Below are positions 1 through 10,968 of a stretch of DNA of 64,000 nt, piece by piece. The translations under genes and the position numbers were made by a program. The notes beneath the pieces were generated by a model. It was not told the origin of the DNA. It ran no database searches and saw only the letters and a list, made by a program, of their open reading frames with translations. How positions within the stretch are numbered: position 1 is the stretch's first letter; every line of letters begins with the position of its first letter. Source of the stretch: Neolewinella sp964594535 (GTDB lineage Bacteria; Bacteroidota; Bacteroidia; Chitinophagales; Saprospiraceae); contig CAZQNE010000016.1 of assembly GCA_964594535.1 (NCBI GenBank), positions 11,599 through 75,598 of the forward strand, given 5' to 3'.

Positions 1-1
1 T

Positions 2-139
2 TTCCGTCTCGATCTGGCGAAACCCTTTCAGGTTCCTTACGAGGAAACGGTAGCCGATTTCGGTATTCCCCAGCGGTTCGTCGGCGACCCCCCCAATAAG
101 GACTGGCGGATCGTAGTGGCCTTCGGCTACCCATTCTAG
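2..139 (+). CDS. C-terminal end of an outer-membrane beta-barrel protein (BamA/TamA-like), partial
   Basis: An open frame enters from the left edge and stops at TAG 137-139, giving 45 residues. It contains LAKPFQVPY and ends VVAFGYPF, so the final residue is an aromatic F after alternating hydrophobic residues. That is the usual last strand of an outer-membrane barrel recognised by the Bam machinery, and the phrasing resembles the end of Omp85/surface-antigen family proteins. The family call rests on this short tail only; any other barrel protein with a terminal F is possible. The 86 bases to the next start hold nothing beyond an AGGAAAG Shine-Dalgarno-like stretch just before 226. Confidence 0.5.
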   Translation, partial: FRLDLAKPFQVPYEETVADFGIPQRFVGDPPNKDWRIVVAFGYPF

Positions 140-225
140 CCGGTATTCAGGTACTTCCCGCTCACCCACCCCGGCTTACCGAACACGCGTAAGTCAGCTA
201 CCGTATAGGAAAGAAACCCACGCAC

Positions 226-1398
226 ATGAGAGCATTAACGTACCACGGCCAGGGCGACGTCCGCGTCGATACCCACCCCGACCCCGAAATTCAACAACCC
301 ACCGACGCCATCATTCGCATCACCTCGACGGCCATCTGTGGCTCCGACCTTCACCTCTACGACGGTTACATCGCCATGATGAAGGCCGGGGATATCATTG
401 GGCACGAGCCGATGGGAATCGTGGAAGAAGTCGGCAGCGAGGTAAAGAACATACAGAAGGGGGATCGGGTGGTAGTTTCCTTCACCATTTCCTGTGGCCA
501 CTGCTGGTTTTGTGAGCAGACCCTGTATTCCCTGTGCGACAACTCCAATCCGAAACCGGAAAACGCCCGCGCGCAAATGGGGCACACCCCGGCCGCCGTG
601 TACGGTTACTCCCACCTACTGGGGGGCATTCCCGGGGGGCAGGCGGAGTTGCTGCGCGTACCCTACGCCGACTTAGGAACCATCAAAATCGAAAGCGACC
701 TGCCGGACGAAAAGGTGCTTTTCCTCAGCGATATCTTCCCCACCGGCTACATGGCGGCCGAACACGCACAGATCGAAGAGGGGGATACGGTCGCCGTTTG
801 GGGCTGCGGTCCGGTCGGGCTATTCACCATGAAGAGTGCGTGGATGATGGGGGCCGGCCGCGTCATTGCCATCGACCAGGTGCCCGAACGGCTACGGATG
901 GCCCGCGACCACTGCAAAGTGGAAACGATCGACTTCAGCGAAGAGAGTGACGTAGCCCAACGGCTAATCGACATGACCGGCGGGCGGGGCCCCGACAGGT
1001 GTATCGATGCCGTCGGTGCGGAGAGTCACGCTTCCAATATGGTTTCCGCCGCCGCCGATAGCCTGAAACAAACGGCCCACCTGCAGAGCGACCATCCCTA
1101 CGTGCTGCAGCAGGCGATTATGGCTTGCCGAAAGGGGGGAACGCTGTCCATTCCCGGCGTGTACGGTTCCTCGGCTACCATTCCCATCGGCGCCGCGATG
1201 AATAAATCCCTGACCTTCAAGATGGGGCAGACCCACGTGCAGCGCTACCTGCAGCCCCTGCTGGATAAAATCGAACAGGGAGAGATCGACCCCAGCTTTC
1301 TCATCACCCACACCGAACCACTGGAGAATGCCCCGGCCATGTACAAGAAGTTTCGGGATAAGGAGGACGGTTGCATCAAAGTGGTACTGAAGCCGTAG
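226..1398 (+). CDS. Zinc-dependent alcohol dehydrogenase, formaldehyde-dehydrogenase-like
   Basis: This is a medium-chain dehydrogenase/reductase of 390 residues, likely a cytoplasmic NAD(P)-dependent oxidation of an alcohol or aldehyde adduct. Catalytic zinc ligands are visible as Cys38 (AICGSD) and the His60-Glu61 pair (GHEPMG). The structural zinc lobe has Cys90, 93, 96 and 104 (CGHCWFC...C). The Rossmann motif GCGPVG lies near residue 191. The length and the insert after the structural zinc fit the formaldehyde-dehydrogenase-like subgroup rather than plain ethanol dehydrogenase; the true substrate cannot be read from the sequence. The AraC regulator follows after 9 bases and is probably cotranscribed. 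Confidence 0.9.
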   Translation: MRALTYHGQGDVRVDTHPDPEIQQPTDAIIRITSTAICGSDLHLYDGYIAMMKAGDIIGHEPMGIVEEVGSEVKNIQKGDRVVVSFTISCGHCWFCEQTLYSLCDNSNPKPENARAQMGHTPAAVYGYSHLLGGIPGGQAELLRVPYADLGTIKIESDLPDEKVLFLSDIFPTGYMAAEHAQIEEGDTVAVWGCGPVGLFTMKSAWMMGAGRVIAIDQVPERLRMARDHCKVETIDFSEESDVAQRLIDMTGGRGPDRCIDAVGAESHASNMVSAAADSLKQTAHLQSDHPYVLQQAIMACRKGGTLSIPGVYGSSATIPIGAAMNKSLTFKMGQTHVQRYLQPLLDKIEQGEIDPSFLITHTEPLENAPAMYKKFRDKEDGCIKVVLKP

Positions 1399-1407
1399 CT
1401 TACCCGG

Positions 1408-2172
1408 ATGGTAACCGTGCCCGCCCGCCTGCTCGAGCTTCCGAACGTCAGCGTCCTGTACCGGGATGCTGACGTTTGCGTTTTGAACAAGGTGTTGAAC
1501 AAACCTCAGTACGCCCGGCCTAGCTACACGAATATGCACGTCCTGGCGGTAGTCCGGGAGGGCCGGCAGCGCATCGACATCGCCGATGGCCCGACCGTCA
1601 GGGTGGACGCGGGACAGGCCGTACTGCTCCGGCGGGGCATCTATACCGTAAGCGACCTACTGGCCCCGGGGGAAGGCAGGTTCGAGGCCGATCTCCTGTA
1701 CTTTTCGGGAAGGGGACTCCGGGCCGCTACCCGCCCCACGACAAGCTTCCGGCCGCAGCCGTTCACCTTCCTCACCGACTTACCCCGCACCTGCGCCCCC
1801 GCCCTGGACCTACTGGCCGGACTGCCGCAGATCGACACGGTACTCGTGGCCCCGCACCGCCACGACCCCCTTGAATTCTTACGGCGGCACTACGACAAGC
1901 CCCTCACGCTGGACGATCTGGCTTACCTGACGGGGATGAGCGTGTCGAGCTTCCAGCGTCGGTTCAGAGAACGGACGGGCCGTAGCCCCCGAAGTTGGAT
2001 CACGGAGCAAAGAATGAAACGGGCTCGTCACCTCTTGCGCCAAACGAACCGCAGGGTAGCCGATATCGCGGGTGAGGTGGGGTACCGCAGCAGTAGCCAC
2101 TTCATCGAGTTGTACCGGCGTGCGTACGGCCGCACACCTCTGACCGAATCCCGGCATTTTGCGGATGAATAG
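1408..2172 (+). CDS. AraC-family transcriptional regulator
   Basis: The protein has 254 residues with a C-terminal AraC/XylS double helix-turn-helix from about residue 155 to 248: LDDLAYLTGMSVSSFQRRF is the first HTH, and VADIAGEVGYRSSSHF followed by YRRAYGRTP is the conserved second HTH. The N-terminal part reads like a small cupin-type sensory domain (residues about 35-110), ligand unknown. It sits 9 bases after the alcohol dehydrogenase and 29 bases before an HIBADH-family gene, all on the same strand, so it probably controls this small redox cluster. That is inferred from position only. Confidence 0.9.
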   Translation: MVTVPARLLELPNVSVLYRDADVCVLNKVLNKPQYARPSYTNMHVLAVVREGRQRIDIADGPTVRVDAGQAVLLRRGIYTVSDLLAPGEGRFEADLLYFSGRGLRAATRPTTSFRPQPFTFLTDLPRTCAPALDLLAGLPQIDTVLVAPHRHDPLEFLRRHYDKPLTLDDLAYLTGMSVSSFQRRFRERTGRSPRSWITEQRMKRARHLLRQTNRRVADIAGEVGYRSSSHFIELYRRAYGRTPLTESRHFADE

Positions 2173-2201
2173 CGGTCTACCTTTGGTGAAAACACACCAC
2201 T

Positions 2202-3059
2202 ATGAAGATTGCGTGTATCGGACTCGGCATCATGGGCAGCCGCATGGCGGGCCACCTCATCGACTGGGGAATGGACGTTACGCTCTGGAATCGGTCCCCC
2301 GAAAGGGCCGAACCGCTGGTCGAGCGCGGGGGGAAGCTCGCCCCCACCGCCGAAGAAGCCGTGGCCGGGGCGGACCTGGTTCTCACTATGCTATCCACCC
2401 CCGACGTAGTAAGCGCATTGATGTGCAAGCAAGGTCTGCTGCGGAGCATGAAATCCGGCGCCATCTGGGCGGATAGCTCGACGGTATCCCCCGCCTTTGC
2501 CCGCCAATCCGCCGAATGGGCCGGGCAAGCGGGCGTCCGCTATCTGGGGACGCCGGTAGCCGGAACCCGGGAACCCGCTGAACGTAGGGAATTGAAGGTG
2601 CTGGTGGGAGGGCCAACCCCGACGCTAGAGGAAGCCCGCCCCGCCCTGGAGCCCTTCAGCAACGGCATCGTCCACGTCGGCGAGGAGGCCGATCGGGGGG
2701 CGGCCCTGAAAATTCTAATCAACGGGATGCTGGCCCAGTCGATGCTGGTCTTTTCCGAGACCGTCAAACTGGGGGAAGCGATGGGGCTATCCCATGATAT
2801 GCTGCTGCGCACCTTAGCAAACACCCCCGTCATTGCCCCCTTCGTAAGGACGAAGACCAACCTGATCGCGGAAGGGGACTACACGGACGCCTCCTTCCCC
2901 CTGGAACTGATGCACAAGGACCTGAACCTGATCACGGAAACGGCCTATGAGGTGGGGCAGCCGTCGCTACTCGCTACCGTGACCCGTGAGGTGTACGGTC
3001 GGGCGGTAGCGGCCGGGCGCGGTCGGGAGGACTTTGCGGCGGTGCATACGTTGCACTGA
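2202..3059 (+). CDS. NAD(P)-dependent oxidoreductase, 3-hydroxyisobutyrate dehydrogenase family
   Basis: A 285-residue beta-hydroxyacid dehydrogenase. The N-terminal dinucleotide-binding motif GLGIMGSRMAG is at residues 7-17. The substrate-binding segment is PVAGTREPAERREL, and the probable catalytic lysine lies near residue 170 in GAALKILINGM. Length is normal for glyoxylate/succinic semialdehyde or 3-hydroxyisobutyrate reductases; the exact substrate is not determined. ATG 2202 is preferred because the binding motif begins seven residues in. It ends 5 bases before the convergent 71-residue gene, so the two stop codons nearly touch. Confidence 0.9.
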   Translation: MKIACIGLGIMGSRMAGHLIDWGMDVTLWNRSPERAEPLVERGGKLAPTAEEAVAGADLVLTMLSTPDVVSALMCKQGLLRSMKSGAIWADSSTVSPAFARQSAEWAGQAGVRYLGTPVAGTREPAERRELKVLVGGPTPTLEEARPALEPFSNGIVHVGEEADRGAALKILINGMLAQSMLVFSETVKLGEAMGLSHDMLLRTLANTPVIAPFVRTKTNLIAEGDYTDASFPLELMHKDLNLITETAYEVGQPSLLATVTREVYGRAVAAGRGREDFAAVHTLH

Positions 3060-3064
3060 GCGGG

Positions 3065-3280
3065 CTACCGCATCAGCCGGGCCTGTGCTTCCCGGAGTAC
3101 CTCCGGCTGCTCGGTAGTCAGCGTCCCGTCCGGCAGGACGTAATACATACGGCCGGCCTTCCAGAAAAATTCCGGGATACCGTAGCGTTTGTTTTCGGCG
3201 ATGGCCTCGGCTACGGCTTCGTTGGCGATGCGGAGGATGTGCAGGGCTCTATCCTCTTTTTTACTACCTAGGTCGTTCAT
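3065..3280 (-). CDS. Small protein paired with a zeta-like kinase (candidate antitoxin)
   Basis: Seventy-one residues, starting 2 bases after the stop of the zeta-like kinase gene, so almost certainly cotranscribed and translationally coupled. The N-terminal half is predicted helical (ALHILRIANEAVAEAIAENKR); the second half contains GIPEFFWKAGRMYYVLPDGT, which reads as a beta-hairpin. There is no DNA-binding motif. Short partners beside zeta-like kinases in Gram-negative bacteria are commonly proposed antitoxins, but classic epsilon antitoxin has a different fold and is usually encoded upstream, so this role is inference from tight linkage only. Confidence 0.65.
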   Translation of the reverse strand: MNDLGSKKEDRALHILRIANEAVAEAIAENKRYGIPEFFWKAGRMYYVLPDGTLTTEQPEVLREAQARLMR

Positions 3281-3282
3281 GG

Positions 3283-3846
3283 CTAAAGTTGGTGAAAGGT
3301 TTGGTAAATAGAGGGTTCGGTGATGGATAACGTTTCGTGCTGAAAATTCGCTATCATCTGAAAACTAGACAACCCATTATAGTACAAGAACCACTCATCG
3401 GAAAGCTGGGTATACACCTCCCGGAAGTTGGCATTCGCGCGACCAAAGCGCCGGATGATATCTTGTTGTGGAACTTGATGACCTCCTTTTCTAACCCGTG
3501 CGCTTACTCGTTGGATACAAGTTTCCGGACTATCCAGAAAAATGAAGATGGTGATTATCCGGAAGCCCCGGGCGATAGCCTTCTTTGCTACTTTTTCTAC
3601 ATAATTTCCCGAAAGAGTTGTTTCAACGACAAACGTCTTCTGATTAAAAAGGTATTCGCGCAAGCGGGTAAAGAATATTCGACCAGCTGCGATCATAGGT
3701 TGTGCTACTCCTTCGCTTGCTAGTTCACTAGCGATAACGTCCGCGTTGAGAAAAGGCACTCCGATGTCTTTAAAATACCGGCTGGCGAAGGTCGTCTTGC
3801 CCGATCCGTTCGCGCCACCAACGATAATCATTTCCGGAGCCGCCAC
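3283..3846 (-). CDS. Zeta-toxin-like P-loop kinase
   Basis: A 187-residue P-loop protein with Walker A GANGSGKT at residues 11-18, the NADVIASE segment holding the zeta catalytic Asp position, VVETTLSG, and the family hallmark RKGGHQVPQQDIIRR. Zeta toxins phosphorylate the 3'-OH of UDP-N-acetylamino sugars or related nucleotides; whether this one is toxic is unknown. The start is GTG 3846, overlapping by one base the TAG of the upstream propeller gene (TAGTG). An ATG six codons in (3831) is the alternative. The coding region is visibly poorer in GC than both flanks, which suggests recent acquisition together with the 71-residue partner. Confidence 0.85.
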   Translation of the reverse strand: MAAPEMIIVGGANGSGKTTFASRYFKDIGVPFLNADVIASELASEGVAQPMIAAGRIFFTRLREYLFNQKTFVVETTLSGNYVEKVAKKAIARGFRIITIFIFLDSPETCIQRVSARVRKGGHQVPQQDIIRRFGRANANFREVYTQLSDEWFLYYNGLSSFQMIANFQHETLSITEPSIYQTFHQL

Positions 3847-6755
3847 TACTTCACCTTAAGCTCCTGGCTTACCGTCTCCCCATCCGCTAGTAGCTCGACC
3901 GTGTAGGTACCCGCCCGTAGAAAGTAGCTTCCATCGTCCGCGGCCGTGACCCGAATGGGTTTGCTGTCTTCCTTCCGGTCCTTATTCAGCTCCTGCTCCA
4001 GCTTATCCGCCTGCTTTTCGTCGAAGGTGAGATCGTAGGTCAAGGTATTTATTCCTTCCGCGAGGGAGACTGATTTGCTGAATACCTCGGTACCCGCCTC
4101 GGTCTTTACCATCAGCCTGGCACCTGCGTCCGCGCCCGGGCTATACACCCGTAGCTCCACCTCGGGGGAGGTGTCCTCCTCAAACCAGCTCGCGCTCCCG
4201 TAACGGCTGCTGTAGCGTTGATCCGCGATGGGCAGCAGGGTGAGGGCGGGGGAGGAGTTCCCGGCTAGCTGTTGGAGGAGCTCCACGTCGGCCCGGTAGA
4301 GGCTGCGGCCGTGGGTGCCCACGATCAGGTCCTTTTCCTGCTCCTGGACCACCACGTCGTGGACGGCCACGGCGGGTAGCTCCGTTACGGCCGTAAAGGT
4401 GGTGCCGGTATCCAGACTCACGTACAGCCCGTGGTCGGTACCTACGTAGAGGAGGGCCGGGTTCAGGGGGTCTTCCTTGATGACGTTGACCGGCTCGGCG
4501 GGCAGATCGCGACCGATGGCCGTCCAGTTCCCGCCCCGATCGGTACTGCGGTAGAGGTAGCTGGCGAAGTCGTCGTCGCGGTAGCCGTTCAGGCTCAGAT
4601 ACACCACGTCGCGGTCGGCGTGGCCGGCTTCCAGCCGACTGACCCAGAGGTTTTCGGGGAAACCGCTCAGCCGGGTCCAATTTTCGCCACCGTCATTGCT
4701 GCGGTGCACCAGCCCGTCGTCACTGCCTACGTAGAGTAGTCCAAACTGCAGGGGGCTCTCCGTGATGGTGGTCAGCGTTCCGTAGGCCACGTCGCCGGCA
4801 CGTCCGCCCCGGGTCAGGTCGGGCCCCATGGTCTGGAAATCATCACCGCGGTTGAAGCTGCGGTGGAAGTGGTTGGAGCCCATGTAAATAATATCGGGCT
4901 GGTGGGGGCTGATCAGGATGGGCGTCTGCCAGTTCCAGCGGAAGGGGCGCTGGCCGAGGTCGTGCTTGGGCGTGATGAATTTGCGGGACTCCTCCTTCGG
5001 GTTCAGCCGGAAGTAGTTGCCGAACTGGAAGCCGACGTAGACCGTCTCGTTGTCGCGGGGGTCGACCTCCACCTGCATGCCGTCGCCGCCGAAGAGGGCT
5101 TCGTAGGGGTAGCGGCCGTTCTGCTGCCAGCCCCGCCCGGCTTCGTAGTCGTGGGGGCCCCGCCAGGTGCCGTTGTCCTGTAGCCCGCCGTAGACGCGGT
5201 AGCCGTCCGGGTGATTATCGACGGCCACGGCGTAGTACTGGCCCAGGGGCGGCACGTTGGCCTTCAGCCAGCTCTGTCCACCATTGTAGCTGATGTTGAT
5301 ACCGCCGTCGTTACCGTTGATGAGGTGGTCGGGCCGCTCCGGGTTGATCCACATGAAGTGGTGGTCGGCGTGGACGTTGTCGCCGTTAGCGCCGGACCAG
5401 CTCTTGCCGCCGTCGGTGGATTTGATGATGGGAACGCCCATGGCGTAGATCGTGCTCGGGTCTTCGGGGTGTACGGCCAGCTGGCCGAAGTAGTAGCCGT
5501 AGCTGTAGTAGACCCCGTCGAGGTAGTCGTCGTGGGTGCGGGACCAGCTTTCGCCGTCGTCGGTACTCCGGTAGAGCTCGAAGCCCTTCACCTCCACGTC
5601 GAACAACTGGCTGTTCGCATCCTCCAGGTATTCGACCAACTGCAGGGGACTGATTTCCCCGCTCTCCACCCGCTTCTTCAGGGTCTTCCCGTCGAGGTCA
5701 CGGGGGAAGCCATTCTGCCGCAGGAAGTCATCCAGCAGGTAGGTTTCCAGCCGGAGTAGCTCGTCTTTCGGTATGTTCCGCAGGCGGTTTTTCGTCAGGC
5801 TTTCCTCCTCCTCGTCTTCCGCCTCCCGTTCCCGCTCGAAGTAGTTGTCGATACTGGCGTACAGGTGGCGCTGCCCCGCATCGTCGTAGCTCACCGCCAG
5901 CCCGATACGGCCCGCTCCGGTCCCGCTGGGGAAGCCGCTTTCCGGGGTGGAGAGCAGCTCCCAATTACTCCCTCCGTCGCGGCTGTGGTAAATGCCGGAG
6001 CCGGGCCCGCTTTCGGTAAAGTCCCAGGCTTTGCGTTCCCGTTGCCAGGTGGCGGCGTAGAGGGTTTCCGGGTCGCGGGGGTCGCGGGCCAGGTCGACCG
6101 CCCCGGTGCTATCGTTGACGAACAGGGTCTTGTCCCAGTTTTGCCCGCCGTCGGTACTCATATAGATGCCTCGCTCGGGGTTCGGGCCGTATAGATGACC
6201 GAGGGCCGCCACCCACACACGGTTGCCGTCGTCCTGGTCCACTACGAGGCGGCCGATGTGGTGGGTTTCGTCCAGTCCGAGGTGCGTCCAGCTTTCGCCG
6301 CCGTCGGTACTGCGGTACACCCCGTTTCCGGCGTAGGAGCTCCGGCTGCTGTTCACTTCCCCGGTGCCGAGGTAGATCGTACCGCTGGGCCAGTGTACGT
6401 CAAGGTCACCCACCGTCATGACGGCCTGATCGTCGAACAGGGGGGTGAAGGTAGAGCCGTTGTCCGTAGTTTCCCAGAGCCCGCCGCTGGCGTAGCCTAC
6501 GTAGAAGTGGGTGGGGTCATCCGGATTGACGGCCACGTCGGCCACCCGCCCGCTCATGATGCTTGGGCCGATATTCGTGAACGGAAGACCCTGTAGGGGA
6601 GACCGTTCCTGCAGTTGCCGCCGCTGTTCGTAGCCTTCGGCCCGGTCGTCAGCCGAGCGGATTCGTTGGGCGCGGGCGCAGGTGCATAGGGAAGGGTGGG
6701 GGACAAGCCCCAGCAGCAACACCCCGGTGAAAAGAGCGGACAGGTACGATCGCAT
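3846..6755 (-). CDS. Secreted Asp-box (VPS10/sortilin-like) beta-propeller protein
   Basis: About 969 residues counted from ATG 6755, chosen over an upstream in-frame start because MRSYLSALFTGVLLLGLV is a clear signal peptide. At least nine Asp-box repeats of the form S-x-D-x-G-x-x-W/F are visible (RSTDGGESW, MSTDGGQNW, KSTDGGKSW, RSNDGGENW, RSTDRGGNW and others), typical of sialidase/VPS10-type propellers. A charged, non-propeller insert follows the fourth to fifth blade (about residues 315-380). The C-terminus is a beta-sandwich-like tail without an obvious type IX sorting signal. Such proteins are abundant in marine Bacteroidota and often annotated as glycosyl hydrolases, but no catalytic residues are identifiable, so enzyme activity should not be assumed. 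A zeta-like kinase gene overlaps its stop codon. Confidence 0.85.
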   Translation of the reverse strand: MRSYLSALFTGVLLLGLVPHPSLCTCARAQRIRSADDRAEGYEQRRQLQERSPLQGLPFTNIGPSIMSGRVADVAVNPDDPTHFYVGYASGGLWETTDNGSTFTPLFDDQAVMTVGDLDVHWPSGTIYLGTGEVNSSRSSYAGNGVYRSTDGGESWTHLGLDETHHIGRLVVDQDDGNRVWVAALGHLYGPNPERGIYMSTDGGQNWDKTLFVNDSTGAVDLARDPRDPETLYAATWQRERKAWDFTESGPGSGIYHSRDGGSNWELLSTPESGFPSGTGAGRIGLAVSYDDAGQRHLYASIDNYFEREREAEDEEEESLTKNRLRNIPKDELLRLETYLLDDFLRQNGFPRDLDGKTLKKRVESGEISPLQLVEYLEDANSQLFDVEVKGFELYRSTDDGESWSRTHDDYLDGVYYSYGYYFGQLAVHPEDPSTIYAMGVPIIKSTDGGKSWSGANGDNVHADHHFMWINPERPDHLINGNDGGINISYNGGQSWLKANVPPLGQYYAVAVDNHPDGYRVYGGLQDNGTWRGPHDYEAGRGWQQNGRYPYEALFGGDGMQVEVDPRDNETVYVGFQFGNYFRLNPKEESRKFITPKHDLGQRPFRWNWQTPILISPHQPDIIYMGSNHFHRSFNRGDDFQTMGPDLTRGGRAGDVAYGTLTTITESPLQFGLLYVGSDDGLVHRSNDGGENWTRLSGFPENLWVSRLEAGHADRDVVYLSLNGYRDDDFASYLYRSTDRGGNWTAIGRDLPAEPVNVIKEDPLNPALLYVGTDHGLYVSLDTGTTFTAVTELPAVAVHDVVVQEQEKDLIVGTHGRSLYRADVELLQQLAGNSSPALTLLPIADQRYSSRYGSASWFEEDTSPEVELRVYSPGADAGARLMVKTEAGTEVFSKSVSLAEGINTLTYDLTFDEKQADKLEQELNKDRKEDSKPIRVTAADDGSYFLRAGTYTVELLADGETVSQELKVK

Positions 6756-6794
6756 AGCGGGCAGACTAGTGAGCCGCCAATATACCAAACAACG

Positions 6795-6824
6795 AGGGCC
6801 GGCCACCCGAAGGTGACCGGCCCT
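6795..6824 (-). terminator. Stem-loop after the fasciclin gene
   Basis: The left arm at 6795-6807 pairs with 6812-6824 at 12 of 13 positions, with a CGAA tetraloop (6808-6811). Read on the minus strand it lies 27 bases past the fasciclin stop and is followed by a T-rich stretch (CGTTGTTTGG), as expected of an intrinsic terminator isolating that gene from the downstream propeller gene. Confidence 0.6.
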
Positions 6825-6851
6825 GGCCGTCAGAGGGATGTGGGGATGCGC

Positions 6852-7976
6852 TTAGTTGTCCATCATGCCCGTGTCCCGATCTTTGGGCATGAGCACGCCG
6901 CCGATCGCGTGGATGACGCCGTTGCTGGCCATCACGTCGGTCTGTACGATCTCGACGTCTTTGCCGGAGGCTCCGCCGGTCAGCATGACCTTGTCACCGT
7001 CCATAAAGGCATAGAGGCTCTCGCCGCCGATGGTCTGAATCCGGAAGTATCCCTCACCGCGGCGATTTTCCAGTTGCTGCATCAGGTCTTCGGCGGTGAT
7101 CTTACCGGCCACCACGTGATACTTCAGAATGTTCTGCAATTTCTCCTTGTTGCGCTCCTGGGTCAGGTCTTCGACGGTCCCTTCGGGCAGTTGGTCGAAA
7201 GCGTCATTGGTGGGAGCGAATACGGTGAACTCCGTATTCGTCTTTAGCAGGTTGGCCAGGTCGGCGGCCTGAACGGCGGTGACCAGGGTGGAGAAGTCGC
7301 TGTTGCCGGCGGCTACGTCCACGATAGTGTTGTCGGCCATGCTACTGGAGCGGTTACTGGCGCTACGGGTAGTACTCATCGTCTGGGAGTTCGACATGTC
7401 GTTGCCGGTCATACCGTTGTTTTTCATCAGCATGTCCAGGTCCACGTTCTCGGGGAGGAGTACCCGGTCGATGACGTGCACGACGCCATTGCTGGCTACG
7501 ATGTCGGCCTTCACAATTTTGGCGTTACGGCCCTTGGCGTCCTCCAGCACTACGCCGTCGTTGAAGATGCTGGCGGTGAAGTCACCGTTGATCGTCGTAC
7601 CGGCGAGTTTATTCTCACCACTGGCACGAATGCCTACGTCCAGGTCGTCGGCCATTACCTTCTCCTGCGCTACGTGGTAGGTCAGGATGTTGGTCAGCAT
7701 TTCCTTATTGCCGGGCTCCATGAGGGCGTTCACCACCGCGGGGGGGAGCTCCGAAAAGGCTTCGTTGGTGGGGGCGAAAACGGTCAGCGGGCCGTCGCTC
7801 TGAAGGGTGTTGACCAGATCGGCGGCCTTTACGGCGGCGACCAGGGTGCTCAGGTCGTCATTGGCCATGGCGATCTCGGCGATTGTCCGGTTGCTCATAT
7901 CCTGGGCGGTACCCATCGTCGGGGTGAAAGCGGCCAGGGCGATGAGGGCCAGGAAGTTGTATAAATAGGTTCTCAT
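6852..7976 (-). CDS. Secreted protein with two fasciclin (FAS1) domains
   Basis: 374 residues: a signal peptide (MRTYLYNFLALIALAAF, cleavage near GTAQ), then two FAS1 domains at about residues 30-175 and 215-365, separated by a Ser/Asn/Met-rich linker. Each domain carries the FAS1 boxes: LTVFAPTNEAFSELP with ILTYHVAQEKV and ASNGVVHVID in the first, FTVFAPTNDAFDQLP with ILKYHVVAGKI and ASNGVIHAIG in the second. FAS1 proteins mediate adhesion or surface interactions. The two domains are similar but clearly diverged, so this is an old duplication. The gene stands alone, with a stem-loop behind it and the divergent pgi gene ahead. Confidence 0.9.
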   Translation of the reverse strand: MRTYLYNFLALIALAAFTPTMGTAQDMSNRTIAEIAMANDDLSTLVAAVKAADLVNTLQSDGPLTVFAPTNEAFSELPPAVVNALMEPGNKEMLTNILTYHVAQEKVMADDLDVGIRASGENKLAGTTINGDFTASIFNDGVVLEDAKGRNAKIVKADIVASNGVVHVIDRVLLPENVDLDMLMKNNGMTGNDMSNSQTMSTTRSASNRSSSMADNTIVDVAAGNSDFSTLVTAVQAADLANLLKTNTEFTVFAPTNDAFDQLPEGTVEDLTQERNKEKLQNILKYHVVAGKITAEDLMQQLENRRGEGYFRIQTIGGESLYAFMDGDKVMLTGGASGKDVEIVQTDVMASNGVIHAIGGVLMPKDRDTGMMDN

Positions 7977-8140
7977 ACTAGATAGTTGGTTTAATAATAC
8001 GGGGGCGGATATCCGTTCGATCCGCTCACTGTTCTAACGGGAAACGGGTACTTGTGTTCGTCCCAACCCTTTCCGGGACAACGGGTGCACAAACCGCGGG
8101 GGGGCGGCGTATCTATGGCGTACCACTAATCTATTCTCCC

Positions 8141-9783
<1,643 letters not shown>

Positions 9784-9796
<13 letters not shown>

Positions 9797-10689
9797 ATCG
9801 GCCCGGCTGGGTAGCCACCCTGCTGGCCGTACTGCTGGAGGTCGGTATTCTGGTAGTGGGCATCTTCCTGATCCAGTTTGCCCCCGAACTCCTCTACGTC
9901 CCCGGGCGGGCTGATTTCTGGTACGTGCTACTGTACTTCGCCATGGTGGTGGCTACCCTGAACCTGGTCACCCGCTTCGTGAAGTGGCTCTACCGAAGGC
10001 GGAACTACGCCAAACGCCGCGGGAGTAAGAACTTCATTTACGGGGTGGAAAACATCCGTAAATTGCTGCTGGGGGCGGTGGTGGTCTTCGCCCTGTTCTC
10101 GCTCCTGGGTATCGACTTTCGTACCCTCTTTACCTCGCTGAGTATCGTAGCTGCGGCCATCGCGATCGTATCGAAAGACTTCGTCAACGATCTGATCGTG
10201 GGTATCTACTACAGTTTCACCGATGTTTTCGAGGTGGGCGACTACGTCCGCTTCTACACTTTCCGGGGTCGGGTGACGGATATCGGGCTCCTCAAGGTCA
10301 AAATTCTGAATGACAACGACGATCTGGTCATCCTACCGAACGGCAAGGTCTACGCCAACGAGATCGTCAACTACACCCGCCGGGACGTCCGTCTGATGAG
10401 CATCGACTTCGAGATGGCCATCCAGGCCATTCCCGCGATCGATAAACTGGAGGCGGACCTTAAGCGGGCGGTGGCCGAATACGCCGACCACATTGAGGAA
10501 GAAAGCTACGTCCTGAAGACGATCGAGGTGAAAAAGGACTATATGGAACTGAAGTTTCAGTTCCGCCTCAGGCCCGGGCAGCGGGAAACCCAACGCGACC
10601 TGAAACGAAGGATCGTCCGGGAGGTGTTCAGTTACATCAGTCGGCGGAGCCGCCCGGATAGCGAAAGCTCCCGAATAAACGACCGGTAG
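9784..10689 (+). CDS. Small-conductance mechanosensitive channel family protein (MscS)
   Basis: 301 residues in the inner membrane. Hydrophobic helices occur at about residues 10-32, 44-62 and 93-110, then the pore-lining segment SLSIVAAAIAIVSKDFVNDL at about 118-138 and the MscS beta-domain (VGDYVRFYTFRGRVTDIGLLKVKI, DLVILPNGKVY). The C-terminal alpha/beta domain is present. MscS channels release solutes during hypo-osmotic shock. The GTG start at 9784 overlaps the 3' end of pgi by 13 bases; no other start precedes the first helix. The 279 bases after its stop are AT-rich in part and hold no gene I can support. Confidence 0.9.
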
Positions 10690-10968
10690 CGTCGCCGGCC
10701 CCGCAAGCCGAGAACGGAATCCGGGTTGGCGCAGGAGAGAGGGTACCGGTTGGGGTACGAAAACCCTTAAAATAATAGGTAATTATACGTATTTCGTGCT
10801 ATACGGCATTGATTACCAGTAGTATTCCGGGTATATTCGCGGTGCGACACTTAATTACGCGTCGCGACACCTTTGTCTTTAGTTACTGTTTCCACGTAGC
10901 TATTAAGTGAATGGAACATCTCCATAGTTGATTCGGCATAAGCGGGATCAATACCATAATCCACCCTT

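Noticed and set aside
8054..8140. Upstream extension of pgi from GTG 8054
   Set aside because: The 29 extra residues do not look like the family start and would overlap the promoter region.
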